A DNA stretch of 64,000 bases from assembly GCA_038030265.1 (NCBI GenBank), contig CM075941.1, positions 1 through 64,000 on the forward strand, given 5' to 3'. The translations under genes were made by a program, and so were the position numbers. A model generated the notes under the pieces. It saw only the letters and a program-made list of their open reading frames with translations, did no database searches and was not told the DNA's origin. Within the stretch, counting starts at the first letter, position 1. Each line of letters opens with the position of its first letter. The stretch comes from Corythucha ciliata (Eukaryota; Arthropoda; Insecta; Hemiptera; Tingidae). Below are positions 11,340 to 22,002 of the stretch, one piece after another.

Positions 11340-12480
11340 CCCTGGAACGGTATCGTTGAGTCAAAATGACTCTGGCCCCCACTTTAACCTACGCCATGGT
11401 CTTGCGGTGAATGGTAGGGCATTCTCCTCCCGTCTATGCTTTCCTTAGGGGGTCAGTTCAAAGTTGTTCAAGTGGTACATCGGAACTCAGCGCACTGCTC
11501 CCATCAGTCAGGTAATTATCCAAATCTTGCACGTCAAAATGACTCTCGATAGCAATACTGTTGGTGAGACACGGCCACATTGACTCCACCATGCCAATGG
11601 ATGCCTTGTCAAGCACGCCAAATTGACTTATCATTGACGTATCAGTTGAAGATTAAGAGACTGGAAAAATATCCTAAGCTCAGCAGACATCTCAAAGCGA
11701 GTATCCAAAGCAGTCTAAGAATGTCAGTTGATGCAATTCAAACTGAACCACAAACCTGTGTGGCAACCACTAGCACACCCACATGCTCAATGGAAGCCCG
11801 AAGTTCTGCAATACTTGAGCCATCCTTTCAGCAAAAAACGTGCCCCTCAAAAAGAAAATATTGCCATTTTTGTCCGTCTTCAATCAAACGCAAAATGGCG
11901 ACATCCTGTTCCGGGTGTGGAAGATTAATTTGTGGATCTCACACGAATAAAAAACTATGTCAAGACTGCTAGATGAACTGTACTATTAGCTGTGAAATGT
12001 GATACTTTTATTTTCTTAACGTAAATTTTATTATTTCTGACAATCTAGTCCAGCAATTTTATTGTACTGGTAATTTTCTTTATTTCTTATTACTTTTCAT
12101 TTATTCGTCATTTTGTATTTCGCTGAAGATGCGTTTTTTGTATTATTTTTTGTTTCTATTATAATTTTGCTTGTTTAAAAATGTAGGTAACATTTGAGAG
12201 AAACAAACGTTCGTTAGTTCGTGCAATTATTTTCCATGGTAACCCAATATATTTTTCGTTGGAGTCAAATTGGGAAGCCGACATCGGGGCTAAAGAGGTT
12301 ATATTTAGATGGACTGTTATCTACCCAGCCCTCCCATGCAATCCTATGCAAATCGTGATAAGGTAACCCTTGTGTAACCTTTACCTACATAAAAAAAGTT
12401 AGCCCCGATGTCCGGAACTCGTCAAATTGACTCCAGTCGATACCAACAAAAGGGTATCATTGATCGATACCATTCCAGGG
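11340..12480 (+). mobile_element. piggyBac deletion derivative (TTAA-flanked)
   Basis: Termini CCCTGGAACGGTATC at the left and, on the opposite strand, CCCTGGAATGGTATC at the right are flanked by TTAA at 11336-11339 and 12481-12484. A TTAA target is the hallmark of piggyBac. The inverted paralogous arm (near 16330) lacks the insert and so gives the empty site. The element is 1,141 bp and keeps only the 3' part of the transposase gene. Confidence 0.9.
11580..11972 (+). pseudogene. C-terminal remnant of piggyBac transposase with Cys-rich domain
   Basis: A 130-codon open frame whose last 40 residues carry the C-terminal cysteine-rich domain of piggyBac transposases: CHFC, then CSGCGRLIC, a His (GSHTNKK), and a final CQDC. 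The DDD nuclease core is absent, so the element cannot move itself. An ATG at the start makes a separate small Cys-rich protein conceivable, but the simplest reading is a leftover of an internal deletion. Confidence 0.75.
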
Positions 12481-12719
12481 TTAACGGCAGTCAAGAGAAA
12501 TGGTTTTCACCACCGCGAAAACGAGTTCAACTAACGTCGTTCAACGAACTATCAGATGACCCGAAAATTGACCCGTTCATTAAAATCAAGACGTTTTTGC
12601 TAAGCACTTTTTAGCACAAGCAGTTTTTGCTACAGTTGGGAGGTGAAACCAGTAAAGGGGGAGCTGCAGTGATGATCCCTTGACCCCCCCCCCCGCTAAA
12701 TCATTCCACGTCCAATATT

Positions 12720-13000
12720 CGGCATACATTTTCCCGCCTAATTTCTGCACCAATCCTGGTTTTTTAAGGACTCGTTTTAATCTTCAGGAAAGTCCGCATA
12801 TGCAGTGCTTTTCCTTTTTTCAAATAAGTCGAAAAAAAACGTGAAATTACAAGGTAAAAGTTCAAGTCGAATTTAAACTAACATCTGGGATGACATTTGA
12901 AAAAAAGGAAAACTACTGCATATGCGGAATTTCCTGAAGATTAAAACGAGTCCTTAAAAACCAGGATTGGTGCAGAAATAAGGTGAGAACATGTATGCCG
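12720..13000. mobile_element. Foldback MITE (family with GCACCAATCCTGG arms)
   Basis: The left arm starts CGGCATACATTTTCCCGCC and the right arm ends with its near reverse complement (GTATGCCG at 13000). About 100 bp of each arm pair, including ATTTCTGCACCAATCCTGG. Related copies lie at about 15705-15830, at 15890-16130, and in the host of the Gypsy element (21455-21648 plus 25785-25940). Confidence 0.7.
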
Positions 13001-13734
13001 AGTAGTAGACGAAGGTTGATTAGAGGGGGGTCGAGGAATCACCCGTGCAACTCCCCCTTTAGGACTCGTTTCAATCCCCAGGGAATTCCGCCCGAACGTA
13101 CAATCTTGTTTAGCCTAGCTGCTGTTGTAGCCACAGAGATATTATAACCAGAGCTCAAATAAGGGTCCGTTGCGCATCGGTACCATCATTGACGTCACCC
13201 AGAGCTTGTAACGGGTCCAAAAATCCCTTGACTGAAGATGAAGGTGAAGGGGGTTTCCTGCTCATACCGATTTTTGAGACAGCCAATGTGAAGAGACCTC
13301 CGGTCCTGTAACCGAGCCGTTTTCAACAAGTCTGTTTAACATTTTTGAACTCTGATTAGCGACTCTAACCGGCGTTAGCAGTCAAATCGGATTTCACCAG
13401 CAATTTTGAACGAGATCAAGCTTGATCTCAGTTCAAAAAACTGAACGCCCGAATTTGGCTGGTTAGAACGTTAACTGGTGCATTATCTCTTATCACTTGC
13501 TCACTTCTCTATTTCTCTTTAAAAAATCGCTATTTTTCATCGTGTTTATTGTCGTTTGTTCCTTAAAAAGTAATAATTTTCCGTACTGAGGTGCTGTTCC
13601 ATATGTCGTAAATACACTTTAGCCCGTAGAATTCAGAAAGCAACCTTAACCTTTAGGGCCTTTTCATTTCACGCTATAGGAGAAAAAAGACGCCGACTCG
13701 CGAGTCAAAGTTTTTTTGATTTTACTGACTGCAA

Positions 13735-14177
13735 CAGGGGCATAGGTACGGGGGGGATATGGGGGATAGATCCCCCCCCCCACCAGGGCTACAAGTATAC
13801 GAACGAAGGAGCACTAGTACCATAACGAAGAGCCCCATAAAATCGCCAAAAATGAGCGTTTCACAATGAAGTTAGGTTGAACAGATTTTCTGGAATTGAA
13901 GCAGCCCGAAAAGGTCAGAGTACGTCCAGCTTTTTCCTTGAACTTCAGACGGGTGGGGGGGGGGGTTCGCCCCGAACCCTCTATCAGACAAAAATCAGTA
14001 ATATTCTTGGCTATAGCTGCTCGTGGTCTCGCGATGCAACTTCCAGACTGAAATTAAGAAAAAAATCACGTGCTGGCTGGGTGGAATGATTACTAAAATT
14101 TGAAATTACCCCCTCCCCTCACCCTTACGAGATTTCAATCTGATCCCTCCCAGGACAAATTCCTACCTACGCCACTG
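13735..14177. mobile_element. hAT-type MITE, 443 bp
   Basis: Termini are CAGGGGCATAGGTA and, on the opposite strand, CAGTGGCGTAGGTA. They are flanked by GACTGCAA (13727-13734) and GACTGCAT (14178-14185), an 8-bp duplication with one mismatch. The inverted paralogous arm near 17870 has an uninterrupted ACTGACTGCAAGG, the empty site. The interior has long G and C runs and no transposase. Confidence 0.8.
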
Positions 14178-14880
14178 GACTGCATTAGTCGGACGCTGAC
14201 GCGCGCGTCAGTAAAATAACGCAGAACTCTATGGGGCCTTTCACATTGGAAGCGTTCGCAGTCGTCTCTTCCCCGAAAAAAAAATACGCCCAATCGCGCG
14301 TCAGTGTTTTTTTTCTCCTAATTTGAAAAGGCCCTTACGCCTCCTTTAAAGCGCTTCAAAATAGATGACACATTTTTATAAACCATCACATTTTTCAACT
14401 CCTTGCTTCGTAAAGGTGGATTTCTGAATACGGTCCTTGGTGTTCGAAGGAAATGATTTCAAGTGGGCGTTGACTCGTTGAACTGGCTTTGGATGGCTTC
14501 GATGATGATGAGTATGAGCCAAGTCGGTTTCGGGAAATCTCTGTCATGAATGACAGAGGGTTTGGGTAGATGGGCTTGTTCCTCTTTGGAGGCGCGGAAG
14601 AGGATTATTATTGGCTTCGGACGGCGGGGTGTGTAGCCGTGACGTGCGGCAAGCAAGGTGGATACGGGAACGAGAGAATTCCACCCCAAAAAAGCATTTC
14701 AGTAGGTCGAGTAGGCTCACTAGGGTCACGGATAAAAGTATCTGAACAAGGTTCAAAGTATCTGAACAATTTGTCGTAAATTTCTGAGGAAATTACCTAC
14801 AAATCGAAATCATTCGAATCGTAAAACAGTTTGTTTTTATTCCATCTTATGGCGTGGATATTGTGGGATTTTTTGTAGAC

Positions 14881-15243
14881 ATCTAATCACGAAGAGATAT
14901 TGTCTTCCCACACGTCTTTTTTATTATTCCTAACCGGTTTTCGGTCTACAAGGAAACCATCTTCGGGGAAAAAAGAATTCTTGTCATAAAACCTCTAAAA
15001 ACTTTTTCGTGTAGAGCACATCTATCACAGTCAAAAACAAATCTGGTAATAAGCTCCTTTAAAAGGAAATTAAGATACCAGATTTGTTTTTGACTGTGAT
15101 AGATGTGCTCTACACGAAAAAGTTTTTAGAGGTTTTTTGACAAGAATTCTTTTTTCCCCGAAGATGGTTTCCTTGTAGACCGAAAACCGGTTAGGAATAA
15201 TAAAAAAGACGTGTGGGAAGACAATATCTCTTCGTGATTAGAT
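14881..15243. repeat. Near-perfect hairpin (arms about 165 bp)
   Basis: 14881-15048 is almost exactly the reverse complement of 15076-15243, separated by a spacer of about 27 bp. The only differences I see are one or two single-base changes (for example CATAAAACC against GGTTTTTTG). Such an arrangement is typical of a foldback element. Transcribed, it would form a long double-stranded RNA. Confidence 0.9.
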
Positions 15244-15889
15244 ATCTTGTTTTTATTCGACTACGACAATTACTACCGTTGAAAACCAATTGTAAGACAT
15301 TATTAAGCTACAAGTGCTTCAAATAATAAAAAGGACGTAATTTTTCAGAAAAAAAATGTGTGCAGGAACCGAGGAAACCGGCAAAAAGTTGGTCAGACAA
15401 ACGGTCCATCCGATCTGAACCTCCCAACTCCCAAGAGAGGTCTCTACCACTGGATGCGCAAAAAACTAGAAAATGGGGCGTGGATTGACGTAATTACGGG
15501 ACCGGAGGTCTCTTCACATGGGCTGTCTCAAAAAACGGCGTGAGCAGGAAAACCCCTTCACCCATCGAAAACCCCGCCAAAACATTCTCAACCAAGGTAT
15601 TTTTGGACCCGCTTCTAGCTGGGGGTGACGTCAATGATGGTCCCGCTGCGCAAAGGGCCATTCAAGCTCTAGTTATAATATCTCTGTGGCTACAACAGGA
15701 GCTAGGCAAAAAAGAAGATCGTACGCGCGAGCGGAATTTCAAGGAGATACAAATAACACTTTGAAATCCAGGATTGGTGCAGAAATACGGCGGTCATTTA
15801 CGTAACGCCCAGGAGGCGAGGTAGCACACGTACAATCCTTAAGGGTGAGTTGCACGTGTGACGCCCTCCAATAAGCCCTCGTCTACTAC

Positions 15890-16130
15890 TCGGCATACAT
15901 TTTCCTTCCTAATTTCTGCACCAACCCTGGTTTTTAAAACTCGTTTCAATCCCCAGGGAATTCAGCATATGCAGTCGTACTCCTTTTTTCAAATAAGTCG
16001 AAGGAAGACCATGAAATTTTAAGGTAAAACTTCAACGTGGTCTTAAGTCACTTCCGGGACAAAGTTTGAAAAATTGATGCTACCGCATATGCATTGGTGG
16101 ATATGGATTGGTGCAGAAATAAGGCGAGAC
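15890..16130. mobile_element. Foldback MITE, second copy of the GCACCAATCCTGG family
   Basis: Begins GGCATACATTTTCCTTCC and ends with GATTGGTGCAGAAATAAGG-like sequence in the opposite sense. It is more diverged than the 12720-13000 copy. It lies within the right part of the inverted-repeat complex. Confidence 0.55.
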
Positions 16131-16380
16131 GACGGATGATTGGAGGGGGTCGATTGGGGGGATCACTGCAGCTCCCCCTTAACTGCTTACACCTCCATAA
16201 CCTGTGATTAACTGATCAGCAAAAAGATCTTGAGTTTAATGAACGGGTCAATTTCCAGGTCATCTGGTTAGTTGAACGACGTTAGTTGAACTCGTGTTCA
16301 CGGTGGTGAAAACCATTTCTTCTGACTGCCGTTTATAAACAAAGTTCAGTTCTAACTTCCGTCAATTGATCTCAGATTTG

Positions 16381-17479
16381 CGCATTCAGTGGTAGAGACT
16401 TCTCTTGGGACAAATTTTTGAATGTTGTTGTCTCCCAGCGAATAATAGTATTTATTATTAAAACAAAAGCTTTTCGCTTTTTGGAGGCATCCTCAGTGTT
16501 TTTGTTCACAAACACAAAAAATTTCGCCCCGGCAGCTGGCGGTGGGAAAGAGTGCATTTCATTCCGTATACGGATACCCTAAGCCGTACCAGAAGTAATA
16601 ATTTTGATACCATAATTTGATTCATTAAGCCGAACTTCTTTCTCTATTTTCACCACCCTCTTTCAAAAATGTCGAAAAGTTTCGTTAGTTTTCCAAGGGC
16701 TTTGTTATATTAAATTTTTGTGCCGTATTTTATAATACCTAAACGTGTGAATTTAAGCGATTTTTTTGAAATTTCATCCCCCCCCCATCAAAGTTTTCGA
16801 TAAATCTCAATGGAACCCAGGGCTTTGGTTACATTAAATTATTGAGTCGAATTTTAGAGCGCTAAGATGAACTAGTGAAGTTCAACGCTATTCTTACACT
16901 TCCACACCGGGAGGACACCACTTTGGCTTTTTCGAAAAATTAAAATGGGAATCAAAGGCTACTCTAACATGGAGTATTCGCATACCGACCGGGGTCTTAT
17001 GACTTCTGATTTTTGTGCCAAAGCGTGTTCCGCTAAATTAATTTCTTCGAGAGTTATCGTGCTAACAAGAAAACGGCCATAAGCTTATATACATATACAA
17101 TGAATCCTGGAGACCACTGACTTCGTGTTCTAGAGGTTCTGAAACGTGAAAAAAACATGACATGACCCATGTTTGCCATCATCACGACGAGACCAATAGT
17201 GCATTTTCAGAATGAAATGCACTAAAAAAAGTGAATAAGAAGAAGAAGAAGAAGAAGAAGAAAAACAAAATGAAATGCACTAAAATGCCTACTTCAGGAA
17301 ATGGGAGAGAGGAGAAAAAAACCAACAAACACATTCATATTGTCTCATTCTTTTTAATTCATCTATGCGAAACAAAACAGCCGCGGCTGCGGCAGCGATT
17401 TCCCTTATTCCTAAACGCTGAAGTAAGGCACAAACGAAGAGTTCGCAGAACTGCAATCGTTGCACGTCTTCCCTTTCGG
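16381..17479. other. Unexplained 1.1 kb between inverted arms
   Basis: No gene or transposon end recognised. It contains a GAA microsatellite (17239-17262), and ATGAAATGCACTAAAA occurs on both sides of it. A 61-codon minus-strand frame at 16372-16557 has no recognisable domain. Confidence 0.4.
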
Positions 17480-18335
17480 GAACGGTCCGTGACCCTACTC
17501 GACTTACTGAAATGATTTTTTGGGGTGGAAGCCACTAACAATCTTCTTCCACGCCTCGAAAGAGGAACAAGCCCGTCTACCCAATTCCTGTCACGAATGG
17601 CAGGCATTTCCCGAAACCGACGTGGCTCATACTCATCATCCTCGAAGCCGTCCAAAGCCAGTTCAACGAGTCGACGCCCACTTGAGAACATTTCCTTCGA
17701 ACACCAAGGGCCGTATTCAGAAAACCACCTTTACGAAGCAAGGAGTTGAAAAATGTGATGGTTTATAAAAATGTGTCATCTATTTTGAAGCGCTTAAAGG
17801 AGGCGTAAGGCCCCTCTCACGCTGGGAGAAAAAAGTCGCAGACGCGCGCGTCAGCGTCCGATCCTTGCAGTCAGTAAAAACACATAAAACTCTATGGGGC
17901 CTTTCACATTGAACGCGTTCGCAAGAGTTGTCTCTCCCCTGAAAAAAAGACGTTGACTCGCACGTCGGCGTCTTTTTTCTCCTCGTGTGAAAAGGCCCTA
18001 AAGGTTAAGGGTTGGCTTCTGCTACGGGCCCGAGTGTATTCATGACGTGTGGAACAGTCACCTCAGAACGGAAAATTATTAGTTTTTAAGCAGCAAATAA
18101 CAACATACACGACGAAAAATAGCGATTCTCGAAAGAGAAATGGAGAACTGAGCAACTGATAAGAGATAATCCACCAGTTAATGTTCTAACCAGCCAAATT
18201 CGGGCGTTCAGTTTTTTGAACTGAGATCAAGGCTTGATCTCGTTCAAAATTGCTGGTGAAATCCGATTTGACTGCTAACGCCGGTTAGAGTCACTAATCA
18301 GAGTTCAAAAATGTTAACCAGACTTGGTGAAAACG

Positions 18336-19411
18336 GCTCTAAATCAGTTGTATTGTATTGAGAATATATTAGACCTGTTACCCCAAAGCAAACAACAGGT
18401 GGCGACCGTTAATTTCTTGCATCTTAAACCCTCATCTTCGGGTCGTCCGAACGACCCCCATTAAGCCACACCGCGTCATGCTTAGAGCTATGATTCCGAA
18501 AATTCCTCAACCTCTCAATTATGGTACCATTCTGGCTTCAAACAACCTGGGCGTGTACGAAGATTTGGTTAAATTCATTACCGATTGCGGGATCAAAATA
18601 TGAAGTTGAATAACTGCAATTGAAAAGTAACCCTGTAAACAATAGCTATGGCTATTGCCAATGCCATTATACATATTTTTAATTTATTTTTTTTATTATT
18701 ATATTTTAAACTATTCATATTTATTTATTACACGTTTGCTCAGGATGTAGGTTGTTTAATATCCAATTTCAATGCCATTTTGTCGGTTCCTAAGCCATTT
18801 TGCCACTTTCCATGTCAATTTGTCAAGTTTCCACGTCATTTTTACAGTTACTGAGCAATTCTGCCAACTTCATAGACATTCATACATTTTATACGCCGTT
18901 TTGTCCGTTACCATAGTCCATTGTAACTATTTCCATGTCATTTCGTCCGTTATTCTGTCTGTTTCCCTGCTATTCTTCGTTTCTGGAAGCACACACATAC
19001 ATACACGTGTGTTCCTATACATCTACCAATATGTAATGTACAGCTAGCTCAGGAGCTAAATTTCCACTTTTCTGGCTAAATCAGCCAGTTTCAGGGGTAA
19101 ATATTGCTCGTCCTGCCATAAAAACGTTTGGAAATTAAGAGTTAATCGCTTTATACTATTTTTGCAAAAGCGTTGCTCTTTCGCGTCTATGTTGGGATTT
19201 ATCGTGTCCTGCACGTTACAACCCTGCTCAAGGGATCAATTTTTATGAGTAATTCATACATTTCGGGGAATAAATGAATTGTTGGGAATTAGTAAAGCTT
19301 TCAGAGGACCTACTCCCTCGTCCTACCCCACGGCCCCAAGCTTCTAAATTATGAGTCTTGTTTTACACTGATTATTTTAATCCTATCCGTAACTCACCTT
19401 TAGTAGAGGAT

Positions 19412-19418
<7 letters not shown>
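18336..19418. other. Non-coding, with a degenerate short tandem repeat
   Basis: No gene recognised. From about 18769 to 18960 there are loosely repeated CATTTTGTC(C/G)GTTAC-like words with spacing near 20-25 bp. The rest is unstructured AT-rich sequence. Confidence 0.45.

Positions 19419-19469
<51 letters not shown>
19419..19469. repeat. Poly(A) run of about 51
   Basis: An uninterrupted run of A, probably the tail of an old retroposed sequence or a slippage tract. No retroposon body was identified upstream. Length is uncertain because assembly of such runs is unreliable. Confidence 0.7.
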
Positions 19470-19471
<2 letters not shown>

Positions 19472-19739
19472 GATGGGCAAACAGCTTGAAAGGGTGGGAT
19501 CTGAGAGGTATTTCAAGCTAATTTATGTAAATTAAATTTGACGTTATCTTTTTCAATCGGCCTTTCAAGTTACCTGGGTCGGAAACTCTAAAACTCTAAA
19601 AAGGGCAACACAGGGCTCCACCAGCGACATTTTTTTTATTTCAGAGATGATCAAATCAGATTTTTCTAAATGTTGAAAATAAAAAAAAATCATCCATCAT
19701 TTTCATGACGGTTTTTTTGTAAACATTTTTTATTCATTC

Positions 19740-21110
19740 ATAATATTACAGTGTGAAGCACTAACAGAAGTGAGAGGTATGTAATCAGGTACAATTCATC
19801 AATTGCCGTGAACCAGAAGAGGGTTACAGATGTCTATGTAGATTGGAACATCACAGTTGAAGGTCATTATTCTGTATCACAGCCAGTACCACAGTCATAA
19901 GTAGCGCAGTTTTTAATTACCCATCTAGCCTTGAAGACGCTTTCTGTTTAGTCGTCGCTGTTGAGATTGAAGAGGGTGATTGTATGCAAGATACTGTAGA
20001 CTTTTATTTTCGTAAGCTGCCATCGACGAGTATAGCCTGCTGTATGATATTTTTATTGTGTCAGCCACATCGTGAAGTTTCAAGTCGGAATGAAGAACCG
20101 AATTTCTCTCAAACCACGGTGCCCCAGTGATTATTCTGACGACACGATTTTGAGTAGTTTTCACCCGTCTGATATGGCTCTTTACAGCGAACCCCCCATA
20201 TCCCGCAGGCGTTTCGCGAAATTGGCATTACCAGAGTGGCTTATACCAGCCTTTTTTGGTGGAATGGAAGGGATGATCGACTGTTGAATATGCTTTTCAA
20301 GCTGGGTTAACCAATTGCGAGGTTTCGTCACCAGATATTGAACGTGGGTAGCCAATGTGAGTTTCAAATCAAGAGTGAGCCATTTGCTCACTTTATTCAG
20401 TACTGCTGTCCGATTTTTGGCTTCACCTAGTGATTCAGCTTTCGAGGGTTACTACGTCATCGGCAAACTGTGCCACTGTTACGTTTTGCAAAGAAGGGAA
20501 ATCATGTACGTAAATCAAATACATCAGAAATGGGCCCAGTACGCTCCCTTGCGGCACTCCCGAGGCTGCTACTTTAGACGACGATATGGCTTCCCCGCAT
20601 TTGACAGAGAATGTTCGACTAGACAAGTAAGACTGTACCAACCTGTAGTAAGTGTCAGGGACTCGATCCTTTATTTTATAGAGCAGGCCAGAATGCCACA
20701 ATTTGTCGAACGCCTTTTTAGAGTCCAAGAAAATACGCCGAGGCACACCTTCTTTTCCTCGAATGTTTTCAAAATTTCTTCCATAACTCTACCCGAATTG
20801 AGTGTTAGGTAGAAGACAAGAGAGGTGAGTCAGGAGCTTAGGAAGTACAGAAGCCTTTCGAATGTCTTGGAGAAGATGGTCAGAAGACTGATTGGTCTGA
20901 AGCTGGACGGATTATTTGTGTTTTTATTAGGCTTCTTTTTCACCATTATCCGTGTAGTTTTCCATATTTCTGGAAAGTGGGTTTTTCTCATGGTAGCGTT
21001 GTATATTTGTGTTAAAAAAACTATTCCTTTCGGAGGCAATGCTTTTAAGAAGAGGCTGCTTTATTGCATCGTGACCTGGCGCTTTTTTTTGTGGGTGATC
21101 GAATTATAGC
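19740..21110 (-). pseudogene. Decayed Jockey-type reverse transcriptase
   Basis: Minus-strand frames at 21039-20830, 20746-20435, 20391-20182 and 20164-19925 follow each other as consecutive parts of a non-LTR RT. They show fingers (SFRPISLLTIFSKTFE), palm (SKKAFDKLWHSGLLYK; SGVPQGSVLGPF; FADDVVTLES, the catalytic FADD), thumb and a C-terminal part ending RRLNRKR. Several frameshifts and stops make it non-functional. It is similar in style to the Jockey-type element at 28136-34707, which ends RRLKRKR, so the two may belong to one clade. No endonuclease part is visible at its 5' side (above 21110), so the copy is 5'-truncated. Confidence 0.85.
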
Positions 21111-21239
21111 GTTCCCCGCCTGACCAGGGGTGAAGTGATCAGCAAAAGGGGACAAAATGAGAGGTTCTCGCAGACAGCCTTATACGTAATTTGAGAATCC
21201 GGGATCATGAGAAGTATGTGAGGAGAATTGATCCCTGAG

Positions 21240-21452
21240 GGGGTTAGCAAAGAGGTTGCATTTTGGACCGTGAGTTAGCATTTAACGTGTTTTTATTTCA
21301 ATTTTAGCGGATAGTTGACGCTTTTTCTCAATTTTTGCCGCGAAATGAACGATGTTTCCAACTTTTAAATATGAATTAGTGCTTTTCTCAACTGTCGCGG
21401 ATTCTTGGACCAAAAACCACGAATTGACTCATTTTCTCAATTTTAGCCACGA
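21240..21452. repeat. Satellite S fragment (AATTTTAGCCGCGAATTAGCG type)
   Basis: A few degenerate units of the CTCAATTTTAGC...GAATTAGCG repeat that fills much of 44180-50470. They end where the foldback element hosting the Gypsy insertion begins. Confidence 0.65.
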
Positions 21453-21648
21453 GTGAGTGCTCGCCCAGCCGGGATTACGTCAATTATCGCTGTATTTCTG
21501 CACCAATCCTGTATTTCAAGGTCTCATTTTAATCTTCAGGAAATTACGCGCGCGCGTACGATCTTGCTTTTCTTAACAAGTCGTCGGAAAAGCGTGAATT
21601 TTCATGGTAAAAATGTATGTGGGTTTTACAGTTTAGGGGTGAAATATG

Positions 21649-21982
21649 TATAAAACAAGTTTTACGAAGACCTTTGTGCCTTTCCTTCTCCTTTTCTTTT
21701 CCCTTCCTTCCCTCTCCCATTACATTTTTAGAAACACCAATTTTATTGTCGAGTCAACACATTCTTTTTTTAATTTCTATTTCTCTTTTTCTATCAATGT
21801 ACTCAGTAGTTAGCGTAAGCGTGTAGGAGGCAAATGTTGTAAAAAGGCTTTTATGTTTCGATTCGTTTCACAGGTAATGTAATTATTCATTTATTGTTTA
21901 TCAATTGACTTATTGTTAAAATAAATTGAACGTTTCACAGAACGCATCGTCACTTCTTCCCTTTTTGACGTACACGCTTATA
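21649..21982 (+). repeat. 5' LTR of Gypsy-type element
   Basis: 334 bp running from TATAAAACAAGTTTTACG to ACACGCTTATA. By eye it is identical to the 3' LTR. It contains AATAAA-type sequence (AAAATAAATTG). Its ends are not TG...CA. TATG lies immediately outside (21645-21648) and matches the TATG after the 3' LTR. Only 20 nt separate it from the gag ATG, and no TGG-starting primer-binding site follows. Confidence 0.9.
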
Positions 21983-22002
21983 AATCGAAACATCTTGCCG
22001 CT

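Larger units (their letters stand above)
11268..18335. repeat. Complex of long imperfect inverted repeats, TAA-flanked
   Basis: The outer ends are GAGCCGTTTTCACCAAG at 11268 and its reverse complement ending at 18335, each next to TAA. Inside, 13316-14750 is the inverted partner of about 17480-18335. Segments 11290-11335 and 12484-12690 are the inverted partner of 16180-16380. Segment 13060-13315 is the inverted partner of about 15490-15760. The order on the right is rearranged relative to a simple palindrome, so at least two foldback units are combined. No transposase frame is present. The left TAA is shared with the right TAA of the Harbinger element, so the two abut. Confidence 0.7.

Noticed and set aside
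17239..17262. Lys-rich coding start at the GAA run
   Set aside because: It is a microsatellite; the downstream frame (17231-17515) falls in inverted-repeat sequence without a domain.
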